Source: Alteromonas aestuariivivens
GTDB taxonomy: Bacteria; Pseudomonadota; Gammaproteobacteria; Enterobacterales; Alteromonadaceae
Assembly (NCBI RefSeq): GCF_003367475.1
Contig: NZ_QRHA01000007.1
Span: 186,001-250,000, forward strand
Reading direction: 5' to 3'
DNA length: 64,000 nt
A program made the translations under genes and the position numbers. Each line of letters starts with the position of its first letter. The first letter of the stretch is position 1. This document shows, piece by piece, positions 26,846-35,547 of this stretch. A model generated the notes under the pieces. It was not told the origin of the DNA, ran no database searches, and saw only the letters and a list, made by a program, of their open reading frames with translations.

Positions 26846-26866
26846 GCGCTTTTCAGCGCCTTTTAT
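26843..26866 (+). terminator. Probable terminator downstream of natAB
   Basis: The same hairpin as 26641-26660, here followed by four Ts. It lies between natB and the convergent permease gene. Confidence 0.55.
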
Positions 26867-26869
26867 GGC

Positions 26870-28600
26870 TCAGGATTGCAGATAAACCATATTGAGTAAC
26901 AGCAGCACAATTGTGCTGTAGCAAATGGATATTGGTAACCCGATCTGAATAAAGTGCTTAAAGCGATAGTTCGCGGCGTTGAATACCAGCAGGTTGGTCT
27001 GATAACCGTAGGGGGATATAAAGCTGGCACTGGCGGCAAATGCAACTGCAAGCGCAAATGGCATCAAAGGTGCTCCGATGATCTCAACCAGCCCATAGGC
27101 GAACGGGAACATCAAAGCGGCAGCCGCATTATTGGTTACAAACTCCGTCAGCAGAAGGGTCGTCAGATACACTACAGCCAAGGCCAAAAACCAATTGGTG
27201 TCTGAAAGGTAGGGCATGAGTTGTGATGTGCTCAGGCTGATTACTCCGGAATTTTCCAGTGCTGTCGCAAGGCTCAGCGCTCCCACTATTACAACAATCA
27301 GGTTTAGCGGCATATTGCGTTTTATTTCGCCGCTGGAGGTGACTTTGGCACCTACAAGCAGTGCGGCAAAAAACAGTAGCCCGATACCCAATGGTAAAAT
27401 TTCACTCGCTGCCAGCCCAACGGTGAGCAGAAATCCACCCACAGTGACCCATTCCTGCCAGTAAGTTAACGGGCGGGAAATTTTTTGCTCGGATAGAATG
27501 AAGAAGTTCTTACCCAGGTTTTGTCGGGTTTGGAAATCCGGCCCTGTGGCCAGCAGCAAAAAGTCCCCTGCCTGAAGGGTAATCTCCCCAAGCTTGCCGG
27601 ATAACTGCTCCCCGTCGCGACGAATGGCCACCACAGCCGCATCAAACAATGCACGAAAACCGAGAGCCTTTATGGTTTTACCAATGATCTGGGCGCGGTT
27701 GGCGACAATCACTTCGGTGAGGTTTTCTCTGAGAATGCCGTCCGCCTCTGCGAACGTGGTCAGCCCGCGAATGTGGCTCAGGCTGTCGAGCTTTTGCACA
27801 TTGCCGGAAAAGATTAGTTTGTCTCCCTCCATAATGATGAGATCCGGCGAAACTGGCGTTATCAGTTGGCCTTCCCGTATTACCTCTACCAAAAAAAGCT
27901 CCGGCAAGTTTCTCAGGTGATTTTCCTCCACCGTTTTGCCAATCAACTCGGAGTCGGCTTCAACTTCTGCTTCTACAATGTATTCGCGATAATCGTTTTG
28001 CTTGTTGGCGATGGTTGGCAAAAGGGGGGTGGTGACAAACAGCAGCAACCCGCAACTCAGGCCGGCTACCAGCCCAAACAGGGTAAAGTCCCAGAAGTTG
28101 AACCCCGGGTGACCATGCTCCTGGAGAAAGCTGTCTACAATCAGGTTGGTTGAGGTACCAATAAGCGTTACCGTCCCGCCCAGAATGGCGGCGTAAGAGA
28201 GCGGTATCAGCAATCTGGAAGCCGGATGGTACTGATTCTGTTTTACCGGGCCAATCAGGCTGGCGACAATGGCGGTATTGTTGAGCAATGCAGAGGAGAA
28301 AAACGTCAGACCAAACAGGCGCCAGAATGATGCAGTAAAACTGGCGGTAACGAGTTTCCGGCCCAACCGCTTGATGAGGGCTGTTTTGTCAATTGCGCTG
28401 CTCACCAGCAACAGCAATATCAGCGTTATCAGACCCTTATTGGTCAGGTTTTCAAGAATGTCATCAAAGCTGAGTTGCTGTGAGACCATCAACCCCAAAA
28501 CGGCAACCGCAAAAATGGTCGAAGGACGCTGATTGGAAAAGATCAGCGCAAAAATGGTGCTGAGGAAAACCATCAGCACCATAACTTGGTTTACGTCCAT
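26870..28600 (-). CDS. SLC13/DASS-family permease with TrkA-C domains, probable sulfate transporter
   Basis: 576 residues. About 11 hydrophobic segments are split by two soluble RCK/TrkA-C domains in the middle (about 205-390). The signature AILGGTVTLIGTSTNLIV marks the DASS substrate hairpin, and LLTEFVTNNAAAALMFP is its second-half counterpart. It is the last gene of the cys operon, 18 nt after cysN. That context supports sulfate uptake, as for the SLC13-type sulfate importers linked to cysDN in marine bacteria. Confidence 0.88.
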   Translation of the reverse strand: MDVNQVMVLMVFLSTIFALIFSNQRPSTIFAVAVLGLMVSQQLSFDDILENLTNKGLITLILLLLVSSAIDKTALIKRLGRKLVTASFTASFWRLFGLTFFSSALLNNTAIVASLIGPVKQNQYHPASRLLIPLSYAAILGGTVTLIGTSTNLIVDSFLQEHGHPGFNFWDFTLFGLVAGLSCGLLLFVTTPLLPTIANKQNDYREYIVEAEVEADSELIGKTVEENHLRNLPELFLVEVIREGQLITPVSPDLIIMEGDKLIFSGNVQKLDSLSHIRGLTTFAEADGILRENLTEVIVANRAQIIGKTIKALGFRALFDAAVVAIRRDGEQLSGKLGEITLQAGDFLLLATGPDFQTRQNLGKNFFILSEQKISRPLTYWQEWVTVGGFLLTVGLAASEILPLGIGLLFFAALLVGAKVTSSGEIKRNMPLNLIVVIVGALSLATALENSGVISLSTSQLMPYLSDTNWFLALAVVYLTTLLLTEFVTNNAAAALMFPFAYGLVEIIGAPLMPFALAVAFAASASFISPYGYQTNLLVFNAANYRFKHFIQIGLPISICYSTIVLLLLNMVYLQS

Positions 28601-28618
28601 ATAGTGTCCGTACTCGCC

Positions 28619-30040
28619 CTACAGTTTGCTGATATCGATCGCATTCCAGTGAGGGAAGTGCTTACGGACCAGAGCATTAAATTCGAGTTCGAATTCTGAA
28701 AACTCCGGCGCAGCGTGTTGCTGGTCCTTAGCCAGTGCATCGATGACCATTCCCGCTCCAACAGTACCATTGGTAAGGCGATCAATGATAATGAAAGCAC
28801 CGGTATCGCGGTTTTTCACGTAAGGGTCGCAGGCAACAGGCTGGGTAAACTTCACGTCGACGACCGCGATTTCGTTCAGGTTCATGTGCACGGAATTTTT
28901 GTGCTCAAGCGTATTTACGTCAATCAGGTATTCGATGTGAGCCACCACGCCAGTGGTCATCTTGGTGGCGAACTTAAAGCTGTATTGCTTGTTCGGCATC
29001 ATTGGCTCTTCTGACATCCACACCAGGTGAGTCTTAAACTGGGTAGACATCAATGGCAGATTGTCGGATTTGACAATCATGTCACCGCGGGAAATGTCAA
29101 TTTCATCTTCGAGTGTCAGCGTTACCGCCTGGGGGGTGAATGCCCGTTCCTGCTCACCTTCAAAGGTTACAATGGACTTAACCGTGGAAGTTTTTCCTGA
29201 CGGCAAAGCGGTAATGGCATCACCCGGTGCGATCTGACCGGAAACCACAGTCCCAGCGAAACCACGGAAATCAAGATTTGGACGATTCACATACTGTACC
29301 GGGAAGCGGAAATCGTCGTGGTTGCTGTCTTCGCCAATCTCAATGGTTTCCAGCAGCGACATTAGAGGCTCCCCCTCAAACCAGGGGGTGTGGACACTCT
29401 TGTTCACAACGTTGTCACCTTCCAGAGCCGAAATGGGCACGAAGCGAATGTCCGGAATATCGAGATTTTCAGAAAAGGTCAGGTAATCTTCCCGAATCTG
29501 GTTGTAGACTTCTTCGCTGTAGCCCATCAAATCCATTTTGTTGATGGCGACAACAACGTGTTTGATCCCCAGCAGACTGACCAGGAATGAGTGGCGCCTG
29601 GTCTGGGTTTTCACTCCGCCACGGGCGTCAACCAGGATGATGGCCAGATCGCAGGTAGACGCACCGGTCACCATATTGCGGGTGTACTGTTCGTGCCCAG
29701 GAGTATCGGCAATAATGAACTTGCGTTTATCCGTTGAAAAATAGCGGTATGCCACGTCGATGGTGATACCTTGCTCACGCTCAGACTGCAGACCGTCTAC
29801 CAGCAGTGCCAGATCAACTTTCTCACCTGTGGTGCCGACTTTTTTACTGTCCTGGGTGATTGCCGCCAACTGATCTTCGTATATCATTTTTGAGTCGTGC
29901 AGCAAGCGTCCGATCAGGGTGCTTTTGCCGTCATCCACGCTGCCGCAGGTCAGAAAGCGCAGCAGATCTTTGTTTTCGTGTTGCTCAAGGTAAGCCAGGA
30001 TATCCTGTTGTAATAAAGTATTTTCGCTATTCATGCTCAT
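28619..30040 (-). CDS. cysN: Sulfate adenylyltransferase subunit 1 (GTPase)
   Basis: 473 residues from ATG 30040, which overlaps the cysQ stop as ATGA. The open frame further upstream overlaps cysQ and is not used. It is the GTPase subunit that drives APS synthesis from sulfate and ATP with CysD. Its motifs are G1 GSVDDGKS (33-40), G3 [12 protein letters not shown] and G4 NKMD, followed by two beta-barrel domains as in EF-Tu-like proteins. No APS kinase domain is fused. That activity comes from the separate cysC. Confidence 0.97.
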   Translation of the reverse strand: MSMNSENTLLQQDILAYLEQHENKDLLRFLTCGSVDDGKSTLIGRLLHDSKMIYEDQLAAITQDSKKVGTTGEKVDLALLVDGLQSEREQGITIDVAYRYFSTDKRKFIIADTPGHEQYTRNMVTGASTCDLAIILVDARGGVKTQTRRHSFLVSLLGIKHVVVAINKMDLMGYSEEVYNQIREDYLTFSENLDIPDIRFVPISALEGDNVVNKSVHTPWFEGEPLMSLLETIEIGEDSNHDDFRFPVQYVNRPNLDFRGFAGTVVSGQIAPGDAITALPSGKTSTVKSIVTFEGEQERAFTPQAVTLTLEDEIDISRGDMIVKSDNLPLMSTQFKTHLVWMSEEPMMPNKQYSFKFATKMTTGVVAHIEYLIDVNTLEHKNSVHMNLNEIAVVDVKFTQPVACDPYVKNRDTGAFIIIDRLTNGTVGAGMVIDALAKDQQHAAPEFSEFELEFNALVRKHFPHWNAIDISKL

Positions 30041-30825
30041 GCGCTCACAAGGAAAAAGGGGTTTAACACAGACTCTTTTTGATTGTAGGTCAGAGCCTCG
30101 GCAACCGGGTTCAGCGGGTTTTCTGGGTCCAGTACGGTTACGCTGGCTCCGGCTGCGTTTGCGACAGCGTGTGCCGCGCCGGTATCCCATTCTGAAGTTG
30201 GCCCCAGACGGGGGTAGAGATGTGCTTCGCCTTCTGCGACCAGGCACAGTTTCAAAGAACTGCCCATTGCAACCAGCTCGGATTCACCGCCCAGTTGCTC
30301 AAGCAGATTCTTGATCTCCGGACTTTGGTGAGAGCGGCTGCCTACCACCTTCCAGATTTCGCCTTCTTCATGCTGTCGGGCAGAGATTGAGGTGAAGCCC
30401 TGAGGGGTTTCTGTCCAGGCGCCCAAGCCGGCAATGCCGATGTAAGCTTTCTGCAATACCGGAGCATACACCACGCCCAATACCGGCACACCTTTGTCAA
30501 TCAACGCAATGTTAACGGTAAATTCACCATTTTTCTTGATGAATTCCTTGGTACCGTCCAAGGGATCAACCAACCAGTATTGCTGCCAGGTCTGACGCTC
30601 ATCCCAGGGGATGTTGGCAGACTCTTCCGACAGAATGGGCAGGTCAGAAATTGCCTTTAGCTCGCTGACAATGCAATTGTGTGCGGCCAGGTCGGCTTCG
30701 GTTAAAGGGCTGGTATCCTGCTTTTCAAAAATGGCGAAATCCTGATCATAAATCGACATGATCTTGTCGCCGGCTAATTTGGATATGCGCAGAATCTGTT
30801 CTGCGAGTGGATCAGGTAGTGCCAT
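30037..30825 (-). CDS. cysQ: 3'(2'),5'-bisphosphate nucleotidase
   Basis: 262 residues. It hydrolyses PAP, the by-product of PAPS reduction, to AMP. The inositol-monophosphatase fold signatures are visible: metal-binding Glu67/Glu68 in LSEES, DPLDGT (87-92), and [10 protein letters not shown] near 205. It overlaps cysC by one base (TAATG) and cysN by four, so it is tightly coupled in the operon. Confidence 0.96.
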   Translation of the reverse strand: MALPDPLAEQILRISKLAGDKIMSIYDQDFAIFEKQDTSPLTEADLAAHNCIVSELKAISDLPILSEESANIPWDERQTWQQYWLVDPLDGTKEFIKKNGEFTVNIALIDKGVPVLGVVYAPVLQKAYIGIAGLGAWTETPQGFTSISARQHEEGEIWKVVGSRSHQSPEIKNLLEQLGGESELVAMGSSLKLCLVAEGEAHLYPRLGPTSEWDTGAAHAVANAAGASVTVLDPENPLNPVAEALTYNQKESVLNPFFLVSA

Positions 30826-31418
30826 TACACAAGTCCTTTTTCTGATAGCAAGTTGTACAGGCGTTCGGCGGTTTGCTCCGCAGACTCTTCCTGATACTGC
30901 AAATGAACTTCCGGATTTTCCGGTGCCTCATACGCTGAATCAATGCCGGTAAAATGTTTGATTTCACCGCTGCGCGCCTTCTTGTAGAGCCCTTTTGGGT
31001 CACGCTGTTCGCACACCTCAAGAGGGGTGTCGATAAAGACCTCTATGAACTCACCGTCTTCCAGCAGATTGCGACAGAAATTGCGATCGGCCTGAAAGGG
31101 AGAAATGAAGGCAGTCAGTACAATGATTCCGGAATCAACAAACAGCTTGGCCACTTCGCTGATGCGGCGGATGTTTTCCACCCTGTCAGCGTCGCTGAAC
31201 CCCAGATCGCCGCACAGACCATGACGAACATTGTCGCCATCGAGCAAATAGGTGTGTTTGCCCTGCGCCTGCAGCTTCTTCTCCAGCAGATTGGCTGTGG
31301 TTGACTTGCCTGAACCGCTCAGGCCGGTTAACCACAACACTCGGGGTGTCTGACCGAGACTATCGGCACGGGAAGCTTTATTGACTTCGTGTTTATGCCA
31401 GACAATGTTGGTTGACAT
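30825..31418 (-). CDS. cysC: Adenylylsulfate kinase
   Basis: 197 residues from ATG 31418, which overlaps the cysD stop by one base (TGATG). The longer open frame lies inside cysD. It phosphorylates APS to PAPS. The P-loop is GLSGSGKST (32-40). DGDNVRHGL and FISPFQADR are the APS-binding motifs of the family. Confidence 0.96.
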   Translation of the reverse strand: MSTNIVWHKHEVNKASRADSLGQTPRVLWLTGLSGSGKSTTANLLEKKLQAQGKHTYLLDGDNVRHGLCGDLGFSDADRVENIRRISEVAKLFVDSGIIVLTAFISPFQADRNFCRNLLEDGEFIEVFIDTPLEVCEQRDPKGLYKKARSGEIKHFTGIDSAYEAPENPEVHLQYQEESAEQTAERLYNLLSEKGLV

Positions 31419-32332
31419 CAGAAGTACCCTTCCATTTTCTTCTTCTCCATGGAACCGGCACTGTCGTGATCGATGACCCGGCCCTGACGTTCGGAAGTTT
31501 TGGTCAGTAGCATTTCCTGAATAACTTCCGGCAGTGTATCCGCTTTGGACTCCACTGCTCCGGTCAGTGGGTAGCAACCCAGGGTACGGAAACGTACGGA
31601 ACGCATCTCTGGCACTTCACCGTCTTCCAGCGGCATGCGATCGTCGTCAACCATAATCAGAACGCCGTCCCGCTCCACAACCGGGCGGGGTTTGGCCAGA
31701 TACAATGACGGGATTTCGATATTTTCCAGATAGATGTATTGCCAGATATCCAGCTCGGTCCAGTTAGACATCGGGAACACCCGGATGCTTTCACCTTTGT
31801 TGATTTGTGAGTTGTATATGTTCCACAGCTCCGGACGCTGGTTTTTCGGATCCCAGCGGTGATTGCTGTCGCGGAAGGAGTATACCCGCTCTTTGGCGCG
31901 AGATTTTTCTTCGTCACGGCGAGCACCACCAAAGGCTGCGTCAAACTTGTACTTGTTAAGTGCCTGTTTGAGAGACGCTGTCTTCATGATGTCGGTGTGT
32001 TTGGCACTACCATGGGTGAACGGACCAACGCCCTGTTCAACACCTTCCTGGTTAATATGCACCAGCAAATCGAAGCCATGTTTTTTTGCCTGCTGGTCAC
32101 GAAACTCGATCATCTCGTGAAATTTCCACGTTGTATCCACATGCAGTAACGGGAAGGGAATTTTACCTGGCGCGAACGCTTTGCGGGCCAGGTGCAACAA
32201 TACCGAGGAATCCTTTCCAACAGAATAGAGCATGACAGGGTTGTCAAACTCTGCGGCAACTTCACGGAAGATATGGATACTCTCGGCTTCGAGCTGTTTA
32301 AGGTGCGTAATAGACGGAATACTTGCAGTCAT
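31418..32332 (-). CDS. cysD: Sulfate adenylyltransferase subunit 2
   Basis: 304 residues, the normal CysD length. It is the catalytic ATP sulfurylase subunit of the N-type PP-loop family (SVGKDSS, 37-43). [15 protein letters not shown] and the C-terminal RQGRVIDHD are family marks. It is the first gene of cysD-cysC-cysQ-cysN-SLC13. The usual cysD-cysN adjacency is broken here by cysC and cysQ. Confidence 0.97.
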   Translation of the reverse strand: MTASIPSITHLKQLEAESIHIFREVAAEFDNPVMLYSVGKDSSVLLHLARKAFAPGKIPFPLLHVDTTWKFHEMIEFRDQQAKKHGFDLLVHINQEGVEQGVGPFTHGSAKHTDIMKTASLKQALNKYKFDAAFGGARRDEEKSRAKERVYSFRDSNHRWDPKNQRPELWNIYNSQINKGESIRVFPMSNWTELDIWQYIYLENIEIPSLYLAKPRPVVERDGVLIMVDDDRMPLEDGEVPEMRSVRFRTLGCYPLTGAVESKADTLPEVIQEMLLTKTSERQGRVIDHDSAGSMEKKKMEGYF

Positions 32333-32370
32333 TGTCTTCGAGTCCGATGGTTGTGGTTATATGCTAAAGA

Positions 32371-32376
32371 ATTATA
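32371..32376 (-). promoter_or_regulatory. -10 element for the cys operon
   Basis: A perfect TATAAT on the minus strand, about 40 bases before cysD. No good -35 is present at 17 bases, as expected of an activator-dependent (CysB-like) promoter. The activator site itself cannot be called. Confidence 0.45.
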
Positions 32377-32512
32377 TGTATAGAACCCTAACATATTAAA
32401 ACGGAAAACTGTAATGCGATTTCGCTATTTTAAATAGCAGTTTTATTACTATTCATTAGGCAGTTAGCGACTAATCGGGTGGTTTTTGGGTAATAGAGCC
32501 GGGAGGATAAAG

Positions 32513-32540
32513 AGCACCGGGCCTGAACAGGACCGGTGCT
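32513..32540 (-). terminator. Possible terminator after putP
   Basis: AGCACCGG (32513-32520) pairs with CCGGTGCT (32533-32540), with further CCTG/CAGG pairing in the loop. It is a strong stem but lacks a T tract on the minus strand. Confidence 0.4.
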
Positions 32541-32556
32541 GATGCTGGAATACAGA

Positions 32557-34077
32557 TTAAGGTTTCGTGCTTGCACCAAGCAGTGTCTGGCGGAAGCGAT
32601 CGAAGGTTTCGGTTACGCCGTCACGGGGAGAGCCAGACTTACTCAGTATCACGATAGTGAGGCTGGACAGTACAAAACCCGGAACAATTTCATACATCCA
32701 GTTACTGAGGCTCTGGCCGCCAATCGTAACCGGAAGATAAATCCACAACAGTACGGTAACGGCGCCAACAATCATTCCACCCAGCGCCGCTCTGCGAGTC
32801 ATGCCACGGCGGAACAGGCTGAATAATACCAGGGGACCGAATGCCGCTCCGAAACCTGCCCACGCATTGCTGACCAAATTCAGGATGGTGCTGTTGCGAT
32901 CGTAGGCCAGGAATATGGCTGTCAGAGCAACAACCACAACCGAAATTCGTCCGGCAATAACCAATTCGCCCTGGGTTGCGTCTTTACGCAGAAAGGCCTG
33001 ATAAAAGTCGCTGGTCAGTGAACTGGAGGTTACCAGCAACTGGGAAGAGATGGTGCTCATGATAGCCGCGAGAATGGCTGCCAGCAAAAAGCCTCCAATC
33101 AAAGGGTGAAACAGGATCTGAGACAGGTAAATAAACACGGTCTCCGGATCAATCGACACACCGGGCTGTGCAGTAACATACGCCATGCCAAACAGGCCTG
33201 TCGCCAGTGCGCCGATGATGGAAACGACCATCCAGCTCATACCGATACGCCTTGCAGAGGGCAGGTCGTTAACTGAGCGAATAGCCATAAAGCGCACGAT
33301 AATGTGCGGCTGACCAAAATAGCCAAGGCCCCATGCCATCAGGGATACGATGCCGATGACAGACAACGACTGTCCGGAAGACGCATTCTTGAAAGGGTTA
33401 AACAATGCAGGGTCGATGGCTTGTATTGCGTCGATGGCCTGGCCGGGACCGCCCAGCTCGGCGATCACTACGAAAGGTACCATGACCAATGAAACAAACA
33501 TGATACAGCCCTGAACAAAGTCCGTCATGCTTACTGCCATAAATCCACCCACCAGGGTGTAGGCAACCACCACACCGGCAGTTACATAAAGGCCCACTTC
33601 GTAACTCAGGTTAAACGACGTTTCGAACAGTTTACCGCCAGCAACAACGCCGGATGATGTATACAGGGTGAAAAAGATCACAATCACCACCGAAGCGATG
33701 ACTCTCAGCAGGCGGGAATCGTCGGCAAATCGATTTTCGAAATAATCGGGCAGAGTTATGGAATTGTTGGCAACTTCAGTGTAAACCCGTAATCGGGGCG
33801 CGACCAGATAGTAGTTGGCAAGTGCGCCCATTATCAGGCCAACGGCAATCCAGCCAGCCGAGATGCCTGCGACATACATGGCCCCGGGCAACCCCATCAG
33901 CATCCACCCACTCATATCGGAGGCACCGGCAGAAAGAGCGGTAACTGCAGGGCCAAGTTGACGCCCACCCAGCATGTAGCCTTCTACACTGGTATCGGTT
34001 TGCCTGTAGGCAAAAAAACCGATGCCCAACATCGCCAAAAAATACAACCCCAGGGAAATGATTGTGCCTGTCGCCAT
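32557..34077 (-). CDS. putP: Sodium/proline symporter
   Basis: 506 residues with about 13 membrane helices, of the SSS family. PutP-type marks are the early LSAGASDMSGWMLMGLPGA and GLGYFGQPHIIVRFMAIRS, and the STISSQLLVTSSSL stretch that lines the Na+ site. It imports proline with Na+. No putA or other proline catabolic gene is in the window. It is monocistronic. Confidence 0.93.
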   Translation of the reverse strand: MATGTIISLGLYFLAMLGIGFFAYRQTDTSVEGYMLGGRQLGPAVTALSAGASDMSGWMLMGLPGAMYVAGISAGWIAVGLIMGALANYYLVAPRLRVYTEVANNSITLPDYFENRFADDSRLLRVIASVVIVIFFTLYTSSGVVAGGKLFETSFNLSYEVGLYVTAGVVVAYTLVGGFMAVSMTDFVQGCIMFVSLVMVPFVVIAELGGPGQAIDAIQAIDPALFNPFKNASSGQSLSVIGIVSLMAWGLGYFGQPHIIVRFMAIRSVNDLPSARRIGMSWMVVSIIGALATGLFGMAYVTAQPGVSIDPETVFIYLSQILFHPLIGGFLLAAILAAIMSTISSQLLVTSSSLTSDFYQAFLRKDATQGELVIAGRISVVVVALTAIFLAYDRNSTILNLVSNAWAGFGAAFGPLVLFSLFRRGMTRRAALGGMIVGAVTVLLWIYLPVTIGGQSLSNWMYEIVPGFVLSSLTIVILSKSGSPRDGVTETFDRFRQTLLGASTKP

Positions 34078-34187
34078 GATTTTTCCTTGTTATTTTTTAC
34101 TTAATGCTAACAGGATTCAAAGTGGGCTTCTATGGCGGCGGTAACCAGTTAACTGGCAGTTCACTGCAAAAACGTATCGGCATCAAC

Positions 34188-34212
34188 TAAAAAAGCGGGG
34201 ACCAAGCCCCGC
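34188..34212 (-). terminator. Terminator after the sigma/anti-sigma operon
   Basis: GCGGGG (34195-34200) and CCCCGC (34207-34212). The A run at 34188-34194 forms the T tract on the minus strand. Confidence 0.85.
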
Positions 34213-34215
34213 CTG

Positions 34216-34923
34216 TCAGGTTGAAAATAACATATTGCGTGTGACCTTGTTTTTTAGTGGTGCGAGTTCGGCGCCGTTTTCACCCACCACGATGACGTTG
34301 GCTTTGTGCAGATCCACACTCTCTCCGTGGAATCTTTCACCGGCAAAGCTTTTTGGTAACGCTGTGTCGTCAGAGTGGGGCAGCACAAACACAGACATCA
34401 GACCCTGATCGGTGTCCAGTATGAGATGCAGAGAACGAACCGTACTCAGATGGCAATAATTGGCGGACTTTACATTGCCGATGTCAGCGGCCAGATGGGC
34501 GCCGAACCCTGCAAGTTTGGCGTTTATCTGTTGAAGGTCTACTGGCACTGCTGAATGGGATTTTTCCTGCTCCGCGTATTGCATGTGGGCCAGTGCCTGC
34601 ATGCTAAGGTCAGCCTGGGGAGCGTTGTACCACTGGGTAAAACTGATGCCGGCTACAAAGGCAATTGAGGCTGCCATGGCGGTATACCAGCGATTGCGTT
34701 TTTTCTGTAACGCGAAATCCCTTACCGATTGTTGCCATATCAGTTTGTGTGCCAAATCTTCGGGTACAGGCACTTTGCTGGCAACGCTCAGGCGATTGTT
34801 GAATGCCTTAAGTTCGTTGCGGAACGCCTGTTTTTCTGGGTCCTGAGTTGCAGCATCGATAACATCCTGCTCATTATTGTCAGGGTTTGCGTAAACACGG
34901 CGTCTGAATTCCAACTCATCCAT
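34216..34923 (-). CDS. DUF3379 protein, probable anti-sigma factor
   Basis: 235 residues. A cytoplasmic N-terminal part (about 1-75) holds LEFRRRVYANP and VPVPEDLAHKLI. One membrane helix follows at about 83-100 (WYTAMAASIAFVAGISF), then a periplasmic C-terminal domain. This topology and the 8-nt overlap with the ECF sigma gene fit a membrane anti-sigma factor. The family resemblance is to DUF3379. The anti-sigma role is inferred from context. No zinc-binding HxxxCxxC motif of the ZAS type was seen. Confidence 0.8.
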   Translation of the reverse strand: MDELEFRRRVYANPDNNEQDVIDAATQDPEKQAFRNELKAFNNRLSVASKVPVPEDLAHKLIWQQSVRDFALQKKRNRWYTAMAASIAFVAGISFTQWYNAPQADLSMQALAHMQYAEQEKSHSAVPVDLQQINAKLAGFGAHLAADIGNVKSANYCHLSTVRSLHLILDTDQGLMSVFVLPHSDDTALPKSFAGERFHGESVDLHKANVIVVGENGAELAPLKNKVTRNMLFST

Positions 34924-35467
34924 TTTTACGACCTCGCAGTGTATTCTGACTCTCCAGGGCTTCTTTTAACTGGTTTCTGGCCCGAAAAAGGCGAGTCATG
35001 ACGGTATTTTTGTTCAGGTTCAGCTGTTCTGCAATCTCTTCACCGCTGAAGCCGAACAACAGTTGTAGCATCAGAGGTTCTCGGTATTCCTCCTTCAGGC
35101 CCAGCATCAGCTGATTCAGCTCGCGATGAGCCAGCGCCGATTCGGTAGAGGGCTGTTCATCGAATACACTGACATCATCAATGTCGACCAAATCCAGTTG
35201 CTTGCGTTCAAAGCGCCGTGCGTTTTCCCGTCGCAAAATGGTAATCAGCCAGGATTTTGCAGCTTTTTCATCCTGCAGGGAATCGAGGCTTCGCCATGCG
35301 CGCAGGAAGGTCTCCTGGACAATGTCCTCGGCCACTGGCTTGTCTTTCACCAGCCAGTAGGCATACCGATATATATCAGCATGAAATGCCCGGACCAGGG
35401 TTTCGTAACGTTTTTGTTTTTCCTTCATGCCGGATAAGACCTGAGCCTCTCCATTTTTATTTCGCAT
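34916..35467 (-). CDS. ECF RNA polymerase sigma factor
   Basis: 183 residues from ATG 35467, with AGG just upstream. An internal ATG at 35428 is a shorter alternative. Region 2 (about 25-90) includes YRYAYWLVKDKPVAEDIVQETFLRAWRS in outline, and region 4 (about 120-175) has the helix-turn-helix FSGEEIAEQLNLNKNTVMTR. It is coupled to the DUF3379 gene that follows. The regulon and signal are unknown. There is no extended C-terminal domain. Confidence 0.92.
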   Translation of the reverse strand: MRNKNGEAQVLSGMKEKQKRYETLVRAFHADIYRYAYWLVKDKPVAEDIVQETFLRAWRSLDSLQDEKAAKSWLITILRRENARRFERKQLDLVDIDDVSVFDEQPSTESALAHRELNQLMLGLKEEYREPLMLQLLFGFSGEEIAEQLNLNKNTVMTRLFRARNQLKEALESQNTLRGRKNG

Positions 35468-35493
35468 ATACCTAACTTTTTCTGATTACAATC

Positions 35494-35525
35494 AAAAAAG
35501 GCCTGACGCAAAAGCGTCAGACCTT
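35494..35525 (-). terminator. Terminator after the DUF885 gene
   Basis: A stem of 11 pairs with one mismatch (35498-35509 with 35514-35525) around loop AAAA. Six As at 35494-35499 give the T tract. Confidence 0.85.
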
Positions 35526-35547
35526 TTACCGGGGGCTTCGATTTTGG

